64,000 nt of DNA from Paenibacillus sp. MZ04-78.2 (GTDB lineage Bacteria; Bacillota; Bacilli; Paenibacillales; NBRC-103111), in the NCBI RefSeq assembly GCF_024213375.1, contig NZ_JANAVJ010000006.1, forward strand, positions 62,001 through 126,000, given 5' to 3'. The notes beneath the pieces were generated by a model. The model ran no database searches and was not told the origin of the DNA. It saw only the letters and a program-made list of their open reading frames with translations. Each line of letters begins with the position of its first letter. Positions within the stretch are counted from its first letter, which is position 1. A program made the translations under genes and the position numbers. Of the stretch, positions 34,592 through 43,542 are shown one piece after another.

Positions 34592-35658
34592 GAGGGCTGT
34601 ATGCCAGATTTGCGCTCGTGTTTATCGGACTGGCGTGCGGGATTCTGATCATGGCGCTTTTGGTGCTGCTTGTGCAGGCGCACCGCCATTTTATGATGTA
34701 CCAGCAGCAGGCGGCGGCGGGCGCGGATATGGTGGCGTTCAATGCGCATCTGGAACAGGCGATTGTCCAGTCGGTCGTCTGGATTGCCGCCGGAGGTATC
34801 GTCTTGGCGGCCTTGGCCGGTTTGTACGCGGCGAAGCGGATGGCTGCGCCGCTCATGGCGATGAAAGCGATGGCCGTCCGCATGGCCGGGGGCGAGCTGG
34901 AAGCCCGTACGGAGGTTCGCGGGAACGACGAGCTCGCCGATTTGGCGCAAGCGATAAACGAGCTGGCCGCGCAGTTGGAGAAGCAGGAGCGCCTGCGGAA
35001 GACGATGACCGCCGACGTTGCCCATGAGCTTCGCACCCCGCTGGCTACCTTGAAGAGCCATATGGAAGCGATGGTGGACGGCGTTTGGGAGCCGACGCAG
35101 GTCCGGCTTGCGGCTTGTCACGAGGAGGTCGAGCGGCTGAGTCATCTGGTCGGCGATTTGGAGCAGCTGACGCAGATGGACTCCCCTCAATTTCGGCTTC
35201 GCCTGCAGATGGAAGACTTGTCAGCCATCGCCGCTCAGAGTGTGGAGACCGTCAAAGCCGCTTTTGCACAAAAAAAGGTCGCCCTCCGGTTCGCGGCCCC
35301 GGCCCAACCGGTGCTGGTCCAAGCAGATCGGCGGCGAATCGGGCAAATTTTGGCCAATGTGCTCAGCAACGCATGGAAGTACACGCCCTCCGGAGGCCAG
35401 GTCGAGGTGACGGTGGAGCAGGCCGCTGGCGAGGCGCGGGTTGTCGTCACGGATACCGGGATCGGCATTTCCGCCGAGGAACTGCCTTATGTGTTCGAGC
35501 GGTTCTACCGCACGGACAAATCGCGGAACCGAACCACGGGGGGAAGCGGCATCGGGCTGACTATTGCCCGGAGGCTGACGGAAGCGCACGGCGGACGCCT
35601 AGAAATCGACAGCGAGTTGGGCCAGGGGACGGAGGTGCGGATTTGTTTTCCGGGATAA
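34588..35658 (+). CDS. Sensor histidine kinase
   Basis: A 356-residue membrane kinase. It has two membrane helices (residues about 8-30 and 62-82) around a short 30-residue extracellular loop, a HAMP linker, and an H-box TADVAHELRTPLATLK with phospho-acceptor His146. An ATPase domain follows with NVLSNAWKYTP (N box), VTDTGIGISAEELPYVFERF (G1/F boxes) and GGSGIGLTIA (G2). The GTG start overlaps the regulator's stop (GTGA) with GGAGGAG before it. The loop is too small for a real sensor domain and may sense membrane state or bind metal. Partner of the preceding regulator. Confidence 0.92.
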   Translation: MRGLYARFALVFIGLACGILIMALLVLLVQAHRHFMMYQQQAAAGADMVAFNAHLEQAIVQSVVWIAAGGIVLAALAGLYAAKRMAAPLMAMKAMAVRMAGGELEARTEVRGNDELADLAQAINELAAQLEKQERLRKTMTADVAHELRTPLATLKSHMEAMVDGVWEPTQVRLAACHEEVERLSHLVGDLEQLTQMDSPQFRLRLQMEDLSAIAAQSVETVKAAFAQKKVALRFAAPAQPVLVQADRRRIGQILANVLSNAWKYTPSGGQVEVTVEQAAGEARVVVTDTGIGISAEELPYVFERFYRTDKSRNRTTGGSGIGLTIARRLTEAHGGRLEIDSELGQGTEVRICFPG

Positions 35659-35745
35659 AGCTTGGGGGCGGGGGGATGATCTTCACAAGATCTTCAAAAG
35701 TTCCCCTTACACTAAAAACAACCGAGAGAAAACAGGAGGGTGTTT

Positions 35746-36603
35746 ATGAAAAAAACAGCCATAGCGACATTGCTGGGTACGGCGCTGCTTCTAAGCGCAT
35801 GCGGTCAGCAGGGGAAAGAAGCTTCGGCCCCGAAGGAAGCCGCGAAGGAAGCACCGAAGGAAGCCGCCGGACACGGCAATCACGGAGGCGGGGCGTCCGA
35901 AGCGCCGAAGAGCGCCGAGGTCGTCGCGTCCTTCAAGCTGATGCCGGAGAAGCCGCAGGCACAAAAGGATGCCCCGCTTACGATTCAGATTACGGACAAA
36001 AACAACAAGCCGGTGGAAAACTTCGACATTACGCACGAGAAGAAGCTTCACTTGATCGTCGTCAGCAAAGACCTGTCGTTCTTTAACCACATTCATCCCG
36101 ATTATAAGGGTGGAGGCCGGTTCGACATCACGACGCAGTTTCCGGGCGGCGGCGACTATAAGCTGATTGCGGACTTCGTGCCGACAGGTCAAGGCGCGGC
36201 AACGAAGACGGCGTGGATCAGCGTACAGGGCAAAGCGCCCGCAGCCGTGGCGATCGAGCCCGAGTCCAAGCTGGTCAAAACGGTGGACGGCAAAGAAGTC
36301 ACGCTTGCGATCGACAACCTGAAGGCGGGAATGGACGCGAACCTGACCTTTACGATTCGCGACGCCGCTTCGAAGCAGCCGGTGACGAATCTTCAGCCTT
36401 ATCTCGGAGCGGTGGGGCATGTCGTTATTTTGAGCGACGATGCCGAGCAGTATCTGCACGTTCATCCGATGGATGAGAAGGCCTCCGGGCCGGACGCCAA
36501 ATTTATGACGAAATTCCCGAAAAGCGGCATATACAAGCTGTGGGGCCAGTTCCAGCACGAAGGCAAAGTGTTCACCGTTCCTTTTGTCGTGAAAGTGCCT
36601 TAA
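35746..36603 (+). CDS. Histidine-rich secreted lipoprotein, possibly copper-binding
   Basis: A 285-residue lipoprotein with lipobox LLLSAC (Cys19), then a Lys/Glu/Ala/Pro repeat tract and a His/Gly stretch (GHGNHGGG). Two beta-rich domains follow, each with a similar His motif: ITHEKKLHLIVVSKDLSFFN with HIHPDY, and GAVGHVVILSDDAEQYLHVH with PMDEK. The paired motif suggests metal binding, and YtkA/FixH-like folds come to mind. It sits after copA and a two-component system, so copper handling in the envelope is a sensible guess. Function not shown. Confidence 0.7.
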   Translation: MKKTAIATLLGTALLLSACGQQGKEASAPKEAAKEAPKEAAGHGNHGGGASEAPKSAEVVASFKLMPEKPQAQKDAPLTIQITDKNNKPVENFDITHEKKLHLIVVSKDLSFFNHIHPDYKGGGRFDITTQFPGGGDYKLIADFVPTGQGAATKTAWISVQGKAPAAVAIEPESKLVKTVDGKEVTLAIDNLKAGMDANLTFTIRDAASKQPVTNLQPYLGAVGHVVILSDDAEQYLHVHPMDEKASGPDAKFMTKFPKSGIYKLWGQFQHEGKVFTVPFVVKVP

Positions 36604-36623
36604 GCGGGAATGCGGCCAGACCA

Positions 36624-36658
36624 AAGACCGATTCGCAAAAGCCGAATCGGTCTTATTC
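36624..36658 (+). terminator. Terminator after the histidine-rich lipoprotein gene
   Basis: A 12-bp perfect stem AAGACCGATTCG / CGAATCGGTCTT with a 7-base loop and following T-rich run. Confidence 0.9.
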
Positions 36659-37059
36659 TTTATAAGGCGGCTCCTACCGGCCTTACCGACAGGCTGCGAC
36701 ATCATATTACATCGTTTGCTGTCTGTCGATAACAGCTATCGTCGTTCTCGCCAAACGCTTGGGTGACAAATGATCCCGACGCACTATGGACAAAGTACCC
36801 AGCTTTTAAATACAATGAATGAAAGCAATGGGTTATTTTTACAGGTTATATGGTAATTCGCTCTGGAAATTAGGTAATTTTTTCCTACCGTAAATTTGTC
36901 AAGTGCTTTAAGTATGGCAAGATGACGAATGCGCGGTCTTTTGTGGAAAAAATTGTTGATTCGCAAAAATTTTGACGAAAGCCGCAACTCCCCACCATTC
37001 ACAAAACGGAGGATCGACGGCCGAAGACGGTATCGTCGGACTCCGCGAGAGGTAGCGCC
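36659..37059. other. Intergenic region before the ABC-2/radical SAM cluster
   Basis: About 400 bases with a falling GC content in the middle. I see no gene on either strand. In particular there is no ABC ATPase for the two permeases that follow. The promoter of the cluster should lie here; no clear -35/-10 pair stands out. Confidence 0.4.
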
Positions 37060-37866
37060 ATGGCTCATCGCAAGTATGTCGTCGCGTTCCGCATCGGTTT
37101 CCAAAGCTCGCTGGAATACCGCTTTAATTTTTTCCTCTCTCTGTTCAGCGCGGTATTTCCGATCGTCGTGCAATATTATATATGGACGGCGGTGTACGCG
37201 AGCGCCGGAGAGAGCGGCTTGTTCGGCTATTCCTATCAAGAGATGATCATGTATACGATCATTGCCGCCGTCGTCTCCAAGCTGGTAATTACGAATATGG
37301 AGCACGCCATCGCCGAAGATATCAAAAGCGGCGGATTGAATAAATATATGGTCAAGCCGATTGCGTATTTTGGCTTCCGCATCTGCTCGTTTATCGGGCA
37401 GCGATTGATCTATGTGACGATTTCCCTGTTCGTCATTCTGGCTTTAACCTTCGCATTGAACTCGTTCTATAACCAGCATACCGGACTTGAACGATTGCTG
37501 GCTTTTTTCCTCTCTCTGTGCCTGTCTGTCATTCTTAGCTTTCTAATTTCGTACGCTCTGTGTGCGTGCGCCTTCTGGTTATCGGAAATTTCCTACTTTT
37601 TCGTTGTCACCAGCCTGCTGGTTAATATCATGAGCGGCGGCATGTTTCCGCTTGAAATATTCGGCGAAGGGCTGCAGCAGCTGTTTCGTTTCCTGCCCTT
37701 CCACTACATGGTTTACTTCCCTGTCAACGTTTTGAATGGAAAAATAACGGGCGATCTGATTTGGCAAGGCATTGCCGGACAAGGTCTATGGATCGGTGTG
37801 ATGCTGATCGTCTGCCATCTGGTCTGGAAGCGTGGGATGAAACGGTACTTGGGGCTAGGAGGCTGA
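37060..37866 (+). CDS. ABC-2 family transporter permease (first of two)
   Basis: A 268-residue membrane protein with six helices and the PF06182-type layout: FRIGFQSSLEYRFNFFLSLF at the start, EMIMYTIIAAVVSKLVI, and IAEDIKSGGLNKYMVKPIAY, where GGLNKYMVKP is the family motif. The end has GGMFPLEIFGEGLQQLFRFL. These permeases act in pairs with an ATPase to export drugs, lipids or secondary metabolites. AGAGGTAGCGCC precedes the ATG. The second permease gene follows after 3 bases; no ATPase gene is next to them. Confidence 0.85.
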   Translation: MAHRKYVVAFRIGFQSSLEYRFNFFLSLFSAVFPIVVQYYIWTAVYASAGESGLFGYSYQEMIMYTIIAAVVSKLVITNMEHAIAEDIKSGGLNKYMVKPIAYFGFRICSFIGQRLIYVTISLFVILALTFALNSFYNQHTGLERLLAFFLSLCLSVILSFLISYALCACAFWLSEISYFFVVTSLLVNIMSGGMFPLEIFGEGLQQLFRFLPFHYMVYFPVNVLNGKITGDLIWQGIAGQGLWIGVMLIVCHLVWKRGMKRYLGLGG

Positions 37867-37869
37867 GCT

Positions 37870-38679
37870 TTGAACTTCGTTACCGAACTGCGACGACATC
37901 TGCACATCCTGGCGTTATTCGCCAAAAACTCGGTCATTTCCCAGATGGAATACCGCTTTAATTTCATAACGGGCATATTCGTGGAGGCGGCGTTCCTGAT
38001 GTCCAAGCTGCTCTATGTGATCGTCGTGTACAAAACGAATGTGCGGATCAACGGGCTGTCGCCCGATACGATTCTGATGTTTATGGGAACGCATTTATGG
38101 CTGACGGGCATTTACATGGGTTTGTTCTTTAACAATTTCCTGCGTCTCAGCGATCATGTCCGCACGGGCAGTCTCGATCTGATGATAGTCAAGCCGATGT
38201 CGCTGCAATTTCTTGTGTCCTTGCGGTATATCGAGGTCGGGATGCCGATTCCGAATATGATAGCGGGGACCATCATGATCGCGATCGGCTGGAGCGCCGC
38301 GGGCATTCCGCTTACACTGCTCCATGTCGCCGGATTTGTGGCCTTTCTGCTAGCCGCGACCGTCCTCACGTACTGCATTATGATCATTCCTTCGCTGCTC
38401 TCGTTCTGGTTCGTGAATACGTCGGCCGCCAGCGGAATTTCGTACTCCGTATGGGATTCCAACAATATGCCCGCATCCATGTACAACAAGTGGATACAGC
38501 GAATAGGGACGTTTGTCGTTCCGGTGTTTTTGATTACGAACTTCGCCCCGATGTTTGTGCTCGGCAAGCTGTCTGCCGCCGAATTGGCCTGGGGCGCGCT
38601 GGCCCCGGTTGTCTGCTTCCTGCTGGTCCGCTTCCTGTGGAAGCGGGCGCTGAGCGTGTACAGCAGCTCGAGCTTGTAG
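37870..38679 (+). CDS. ABC-2 family transporter permease (second of two)
   Basis: A 269-residue membrane protein, related to the preceding one (both have an S--EYRFNF motif near the start and a RTGSLDLMIVKPMSLQF or GGLNKYMVKP motif). It has six helices and ends KRALSVYSSSSL. It starts at TTG 37870, three bases after the first permease. Together they would form the membrane channel of an exporter. The missing ATPase must be supplied from elsewhere or the pair is inactive. Confidence 0.83.
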   Translation: MNFVTELRRHLHILALFAKNSVISQMEYRFNFITGIFVEAAFLMSKLLYVIVVYKTNVRINGLSPDTILMFMGTHLWLTGIYMGLFFNNFLRLSDHVRTGSLDLMIVKPMSLQFLVSLRYIEVGMPIPNMIAGTIMIAIGWSAAGIPLTLLHVAGFVAFLLAATVLTYCIMIIPSLLSFWFVNTSAASGISYSVWDSNNMPASMYNKWIQRIGTFVVPVFLITNFAPMFVLGKLSAAELAWGALAPVVCFLLVRFLWKRALSVYSSSSL

Positions 38680-38831
38680 CGGAGCATTCGTCCGAAGCGG
38701 CCAATGACGATAAGGGAGGTGATGCGGTCCGGAGCAAGCGCAGGCGGGAAGGCTCCGCAGATGAGGCGATCTTAGGCTGAATCGACAGGTCCTATACCAA
38801 CCATGACTTGAAAATTGGAGGAGGTTAGACG

Positions 38832-39950
38832 ATGTCCGTACAACTTCGCAACGACACGGCTTCAACGATTTCACCGCTCTTGAGTACGTCGGCGCCCCGG
38901 TGGATTTGGTTGCAGCTTCTGGAGGCCTGTAATCTAAGGTGCAAAATGTGCTACGAATGGGGCGATAACGGCGCCTACAAGGAACGAACGATGCTGACGC
39001 AGCTGGATATTCATGTGGTTAAGCAAATTATCGAGGATTGCAGCCCAGTCAAGCCGTATTACGATCTGTTTGGCGGAGAGCCTCTGATGTATCCGCAAAT
39101 CGACGAGGTTCTGGCTGCATTAAAATATTACGGAAGCCAAGTCGCCTTCCCGACCAATGGAACGCTGCTGGAAAAGCACGCGGAGATGATTATCGAGAAC
39201 GAGCCGCATCGCGTTTGGGTGTCGATGGACGGTCCGGAGGAGATTAACGACCAGCAGCGCGGCAAGGGCGTATTCAAGAGAGCGATCCGCGGCATTGAGA
39301 AGCTTCATGCGCTCCGGGAGGAGAAGGGCAAGGAGTTTCCGAAGATCGGCACGATCTTCATCATTACCCCGCTAACGTACATGCATGTGGAAGAGCTTTT
39401 CTTCAAAAGCATGGATATTACGAAGCTGGATCATATCAGTTTGGAGTTTCAGTCGTTTATTACGCCTGAAGATCACGTAAATTACCGCAATATTTTGAAG
39501 AATAATTTTGATCTGGACACGAATGCGGCCGTTTCCAAGGGCTTCGTTCGCGAATTATCCGAGTTTAGCGAGATGGATGCAAAGGAAATCGCCCGCCAAG
39601 TGCGCAACATCGAGGAGTACTGCAAGGAGAAAGGGGTTTATTTCAACGCCTATCCGCAGAACATGACCGAGGAGACGGTTGAGCTGTACTTTAGCGGAAA
39701 CAGCCACAAGCTGTCGCATGCCAAGAAGCGCTGCGAGTTCCCTTGGCTCAGCACGGAGATCAATGCGAGAGGCGACGTGACTTCCTGTCATGCCTTCTAT
39801 GACTTGACGCTCGGCAACGTAAACGAGCAGCGGCTGGTCGATATCTGGAATGGACCGAAGTATAAGCAATACCGCAATTATTTGAAAAAAAATTCATTCC
39901 CGATCTGTCAGGCCTGCTGTCTGAACTTCAAGACGAAGACGGAAAAATAA
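38832..39950 (+). CDS. Radical SAM/SPASM-type enzyme (first of two)
   Basis: A 372-residue enzyme with the radical SAM motif at Cys33, Cys37 and Cys40 (CNLRCKMC), the SAM-binding GGEP at 81-84, and a C-terminal Cys cluster (Cys301, 319, 359, 362, 363) in a SPASM/twitch-like arrangement: CEFPWLSTEINARGDVTSCH and CQACC. Such enzymes bind one or two extra Fe-S clusters and carry out radical reactions on peptides, sugars or small molecules. GGAGGAGG lies 8 bases upstream of the ATG. It is followed 21 bases later by an oxidoreductase gene. No precursor peptide gene is seen nearby. Confidence 0.9.
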   Translation: MSVQLRNDTASTISPLLSTSAPRWIWLQLLEACNLRCKMCYEWGDNGAYKERTMLTQLDIHVVKQIIEDCSPVKPYYDLFGGEPLMYPQIDEVLAALKYYGSQVAFPTNGTLLEKHAEMIIENEPHRVWVSMDGPEEINDQQRGKGVFKRAIRGIEKLHALREEKGKEFPKIGTIFIITPLTYMHVEELFFKSMDITKLDHISLEFQSFITPEDHVNYRNILKNNFDLDTNAAVSKGFVRELSEFSEMDAKEIARQVRNIEEYCKEKGVYFNAYPQNMTEETVELYFSGNSHKLSHAKKRCEFPWLSTEINARGDVTSCHAFYDLTLGNVNEQRLVDIWNGPKYKQYRNYLKKNSFPICQACCLNFKTKTEK

Positions 39951-39971
39951 AGGAAGCACGAGGTTGTGCCT

Positions 39972-40967
39972 ATGAGAAAGAAACGAATCGGCGTGCTCGG
40001 CTGCGCTCACATCCTCGACCGGGCGCTGTTCACACCCCTTAAGAGCCTCGAACACCTCGGCGTTTACGCCATTGCGAGCCGGACGAAGTCCAAAGTCGAG
40101 TCCTATGCGGACAAGTACGGCATTCCGCACGCGTTCGGCAGCTACGAGGAGCTGCTGGCCTGCGAGGAGGTTGACTTCGTCTATATCGCGCTCAGCAACG
40201 AGCTGCATGCGGAATGGGCGATTCGGGCGCTGCAGGCGGGGAAGCCGGTGCTGGTGGAGAAGCAGATCTGTCTGAACACGGAGGAGCTTCGGCAGTTGAT
40301 GGACGGGCAGGCGGCGTCTGGCTTGCCCGTGCTGGAAGGCCTGATGGTACAGCACCATCCTTGGCAGAGCGAGATTAAGCGGATGATCGACCGCAACGCA
40401 TACGGCAGCCTCTTGCAGGTAAGCTCGCAAATCTCGGTTCCGTTCCAGGACCCGGAGCGGCAAAACTATCGCAGCTTCCCGGAACGAGGCGGCGGCGCTT
40501 TCTATGATTTCGGCTGCTATTGGCTGCAATTCCTGCAAGCGGCGCTGGGGCTGGAGCCGTCGATCTGCGATGCGGAATCGGATTTTGCGGGACCGGGCGG
40601 CTGCGATTGGACGTTCCGAGCGGCGCTGGACTACGCGGACGGGGTGCGCGCCGAGCTTGTCGCCTCCTTCGAGCTGCCGGCGGCTTCCCGGCATACGCTT
40701 GAATTTGAGCGTGCCGTTGTGACCGTGGACGATTTTTTTCGCGCCAGCATGGGAACGTACCGCATTGCGATTCGCATCCGGGATAAGCAGACCGGGGCGG
40801 TAGAGAAGCTGGCCTTCGATCCGCAAAATTATTTCGTGAATCAATTGGCGTTTTTCAGCGATGTGCTGGATGAGATAACAAGCAATGTGCCGATCGTTCA
40901 ATCGTACGAGCGCATGGCGATGCACGAGCGGCTGCTGACGCTGGCGAGGGCGAAGCTGCCCGGATAA
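39972..40967 (+). CDS. Gfo/Idh/MocA family NAD(P)-dependent oxidoreductase
   Basis: A 331-residue dehydrogenase. The Rossmann motif is RIGVLGCAHILDRALFTPLK. The catalytic EKP-type motif is VLVEKQICLN (96-98, with Gln in place of Pro), followed by GLMVQHHPWQSEIKRMID. The substrate is typically a cyclic polyol, sugar or related hydroxyl compound. The C-terminal domain is the usual mixed alpha/beta type with FYDFGCYWLQFLQAALG. ATG 39972 has GAGG ten bases upstream. Neighbouring radical SAM, ACP and KAS III genes suggest a tailoring step on their product. Confidence 0.88.
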   Translation: MRKKRIGVLGCAHILDRALFTPLKSLEHLGVYAIASRTKSKVESYADKYGIPHAFGSYEELLACEEVDFVYIALSNELHAEWAIRALQAGKPVLVEKQICLNTEELRQLMDGQAASGLPVLEGLMVQHHPWQSEIKRMIDRNAYGSLLQVSSQISVPFQDPERQNYRSFPERGGGAFYDFGCYWLQFLQAALGLEPSICDAESDFAGPGGCDWTFRAALDYADGVRAELVASFELPAASRHTLEFERAVVTVDDFFRASMGTYRIAIRIRDKQTGAVEKLAFDPQNYFVNQLAFFSDVLDEITSNVPIVQSYERMAMHERLLTLARAKLPG

Positions 40968-41014
40968 CCGCTGGCCTCAGGCTAACCGCTGACTTAGATG
41001 AGGAGGGGTTTATT

Positions 41015-41290
41015 ATGGCGATGCAAACCGTGATGAAAATATTGAGTGAAATCAAGGAGTCTCCGGAGCTGCTGTCCACGCTAAAGCCGGAGACGGATAT
41101 CGTTAACGAGGTAGGACTCGATTCGTTGCAAATGATCAATTTCGTGCTGGCCATTGAAGATGCTTTCGATGTGGAAATCGACTTTGATCATTTCCAGCTT
41201 GAACACCTGAACTCCATTCAAGCTTTCGTCGCTTTCTTGGAGAGCGTGAGAGCGGATGTTTCGAACGGGGCAAGCGGCCAGACGGCTTAG
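41015..41290 (+). CDS. Free-standing acyl carrier protein
   Basis: A 91-residue acyl carrier protein. The phosphopantetheine attachment site is Ser37 in NEVGLDSLQMINF. Helix 2 and 3 follow with AIEDAFDVEIDFDHFQLEHL. It is acidic, as expected. It is unlike the housekeeping AcpP (DSLD motif with conserved LVMALE), so it is a dedicated carrier for this cluster. GAGGAGG lies 11 bases before the ATG. Its presence indicates that the pathway works on thioester-bound intermediates, but no loading enzyme is encoded beside it. Confidence 0.9.
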   Translation: MAMQTVMKILSEIKESPELLSTLKPETDIVNEVGLDSLQMINFVLAIEDAFDVEIDFDHFQLEHLNSIQAFVAFLESVRADVSNGASGQTA

Positions 41291-41347
41291 CAGCCCGTTG
41301 TCGATGAATCATGAAAAACCGTTCGCCGAAAGATGGGAGGGCCGCTC

Positions 41348-42520
41348 ATGCAACCGAAAACGAAAGTTACCTTTGACGGAAACACGTTTCATAATATGAA
41401 GCGGACGATTCGCAACATGTCCGTGACCAGCAAAGCGCTGCGGCGCGACCCGACGTTCGCGCTGGATATTCCCGAGGACATCGGTATCAAGCTGAACAAC
41501 GGCTGTAATCTGCGCTGCAAGCATTGCTTCGAATGGGCGAGCGACGGCTTTCATCACGATATGGCCAAGGAGATGAAGAGTCAGGAGATCGAGTTTTCCC
41601 TGCTCGAACGCCTGCTGGAGCAAACGCGCCAGCGGAAATCCCGTTTGTTCCTTTGGGGCGGCGAACCGCTGTATTACAGCAAGTTTGACGAATTGGCCGA
41701 CTTGCTGGAACGCGATCCCCGTAATACGACCGTTTGTACCAATGCGCTGCTCGTGGAGCAGAAGCTGGATTCCGTGCTGAAAATATCGAAGGATATGACG
41801 CTGCTCATCAGCTTGGACGGCTTTGAAGCGGAGAACGACGCCATTCGCGGGAGGGGCACGTACCAGAAAGTCGTCCAAACGGTGAAGCTGCTGCTGGACC
41901 TGCAACGAACTGGCGAGTATCAGGGCCGCATTTCGCTCAGCCTGACCATTAGCGATGCGATGGTTACGAAGCTGTACGATTTCATGGAATACTTCGAAGA
42001 CCTCGGCGTCGATACGGTCTACTTCGTGTTTCCCTGGTATATCCCAAGCGAGATTGCAGTAAAGATGGACGACTACTATACGCAGTATTTCCCTTGGCTG
42101 GAAGCGGCGCAGCAGCAGCAGCGGTATAGCTGGCATTCCTTCACCTTCCGCGTCTCGGAATCGAATATCGAGCCGCTCGTCGCCGAGATTGACCGGATCA
42201 ACGGGCGGGTGTGGGACAGCCGAATCCGGTTTCAGCCAGCGCTGGAGCGGGACGAGATCAGAGACTTCATTCTTGGCTCCGAGAAGCCGGCGATGAAGCG
42301 GGAGCAATGCCTTGCCATTGCCAACCGGGTGGATGTGATGCCGGACGGGAAGGTCAACCCGTGCAAGTTTTTCCCCGAGTTTACGCTCGGCGACTTGAAC
42401 GGGACGGAGCTGAAGGACGTGTATCATAGCGAAAGCTTCCGTCGGCACCGGGAGACGCTCGGTCGCGGATTGACGCCGATCTGTTCGCGATGCGTGCTGC
42501 TCTATAACTACGGCAGATAA
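41348..42520 (+). CDS. Radical SAM/SPASM-type enzyme (second of two)
   Basis: A 390-residue enzyme with Cys53, Cys57 and Cys60 (CNLRCKHC), GGEP at 104-107, and C-terminal Cys at 321, 339, 379 and 382 (CLAIANRVDVMPDGKVNPCK, CSRC), a SPASM-like auxiliary cluster site. It shares the general architecture and the CNLRCK-C-EWASDG/EWGDNG feature with the other radical SAM protein, so the two may be paralogues. GGGAGG precedes the ATG 41348; the upstream ATG 41333 overlaps that site. It lies between the ACP and the KAS III-like genes. Confidence 0.9.
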   Translation: MQPKTKVTFDGNTFHNMKRTIRNMSVTSKALRRDPTFALDIPEDIGIKLNNGCNLRCKHCFEWASDGFHHDMAKEMKSQEIEFSLLERLLEQTRQRKSRLFLWGGEPLYYSKFDELADLLERDPRNTTVCTNALLVEQKLDSVLKISKDMTLLISLDGFEAENDAIRGRGTYQKVVQTVKLLLDLQRTGEYQGRISLSLTISDAMVTKLYDFMEYFEDLGVDTVYFVFPWYIPSEIAVKMDDYYTQYFPWLEAAQQQQRYSWHSFTFRVSESNIEPLVAEIDRINGRVWDSRIRFQPALERDEIRDFILGSEKPAMKREQCLAIANRVDVMPDGKVNPCKFFPEFTLGDLNGTELKDVYHSESFRRHRETLGRGLTPICSRCVLLYNYGR

Positions 42521-42558
42521 ATCCCGCAACCAAGCGGCGACAGGAAAGAGGGCTGCGG

Positions 42559-43542
42559 ATGATGCAAGGGCGGTTTCATATGGATGACTTCTCCGTCTAT
42601 CGGCCCGAGCTGACGGTACCGATGGCGGACATCATTTCAAACGCGGTACATTGCGGGTACCCCCTTAAACACGATGAGGCTTATTACCGGGAGCGGGGGT
42701 TCGAGACCGTTGCGGTCGAAAGACGCCTGTCGATGGAGGAAATGGCGGAGCGGGCACTTGAGCCTGTAGCGGAGCGTTGCAGGCGGGAAGGCATCGAGAT
42801 CGGGGAAATCTGGTTTGCGCATACGTCACAGGTAGCTTGGCATGAATGCAATCTGTTCAAAACGATGCTGCTGCGCTGGGGCTGGGAGCATGTTCCCTTG
42901 TACCCGGTCGAGGAGCATTCCTGCTCGACGTTCCACTGGTTTCTGCGCATGGCCGCCTATCCGTTGGCCCGTGATCCGGACAAAGCGGTGCTGTTCGCGA
43001 CCGCCGATCTCGGTATCCATCCGTTCTACTATATCAATGAGTTCGTCCTTAGCGGGGACAGCGCCAGCGCCTGCTTATTCCGCCGGGAATACGGCGATCA
43101 TCAAACGCTTGCCGTAAAGTATAAAACGGCAGGCAAGGTCTACGATAACGATCCGTCTCGCCTGCGGCGGTTCCATGCGACTTTTTATATGAGTATTCGC
43201 AAGATGATGCTGGAGACGCTTCACGAAGCCGGGCTCACCTTTTCCGACATCCGTCTCGTCGTGTGCGGCAATACGACCCGGCAGGTTTGGGAGACGGTAG
43301 CCAGTTCGCTGCGGGTTTCGCCGGATATGTTTTACTACGCCACCTTGCGCGAGGTCGGGCATATTACGAATGGGGACATCCCTTACAATATTTGGCGCGC
43401 GTTAGCCGACGGGGCCTTGCTGCCGGGGGACTATTATTTGACGGTTACCATCGGCACAGCCGGAACGCTCGGCTGCGCCCTGCATCGGTATGTGCCGATG
43501 AATCGGCCCGGGATTCCGGCCAAGGAGGAAGGGGAGCCATGA
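42559..43542 (+). CDS. Divergent KAS III (FabH)-like protein, first of two
   Basis: A 327-residue thiolase-fold protein of the beta-ketoacyl-ACP synthase III type. The nucleophile Cys122 sits in EEHSCSTFHW, the interdomain GDSASACLF follows at 166, and the C-terminal GHITNGDIPYN (267-277) replaces the usual GNTSAASIP loop. At the position of the catalytic His (normally PHQAN) it has CGNTTRQ, so the Cys-His-Asn triad appears altered. It could condense an acyl group with an ACP-bound unit, or transfer acyl groups without decarboxylation. It overlaps the next gene by 4 bases. Confidence 0.8.
   Translation: MMQGRFHMDDFSVYRPELTVPMADIISNAVHCGYPLKHDEAYYRERGFETVAVERRLSMEEMAERALEPVAERCRREGIEIGEIWFAHTSQVAWHECNLFKTMLLRWGWEHVPLYPVEEHSCSTFHWFLRMAAYPLARDPDKAVLFATADLGIHPFYYINEFVLSGDSASACLFRREYGDHQTLAVKYKTAGKVYDNDPSRLRRFHATFYMSIRKMMLETLHEAGLTFSDIRLVVCGNTTRQVWETVASSLRVSPDMFYYATLREVGHITNGDIPYNIWRALADGALLPGDYYLTVTIGTAGTLGCALHRYVPMNRPGIPAKEEGEP

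Noticed and set aside
38704-38775. A 23-codon frame just before the first radical SAM gene, as a possible precursor peptide
   Set aside because: The AAGGGAGG inside it is only two bases from the inner ATG, the sequence lacks leader or core features, and no such peptide is needed in an ACP-based pathway. Not strong enough to call.
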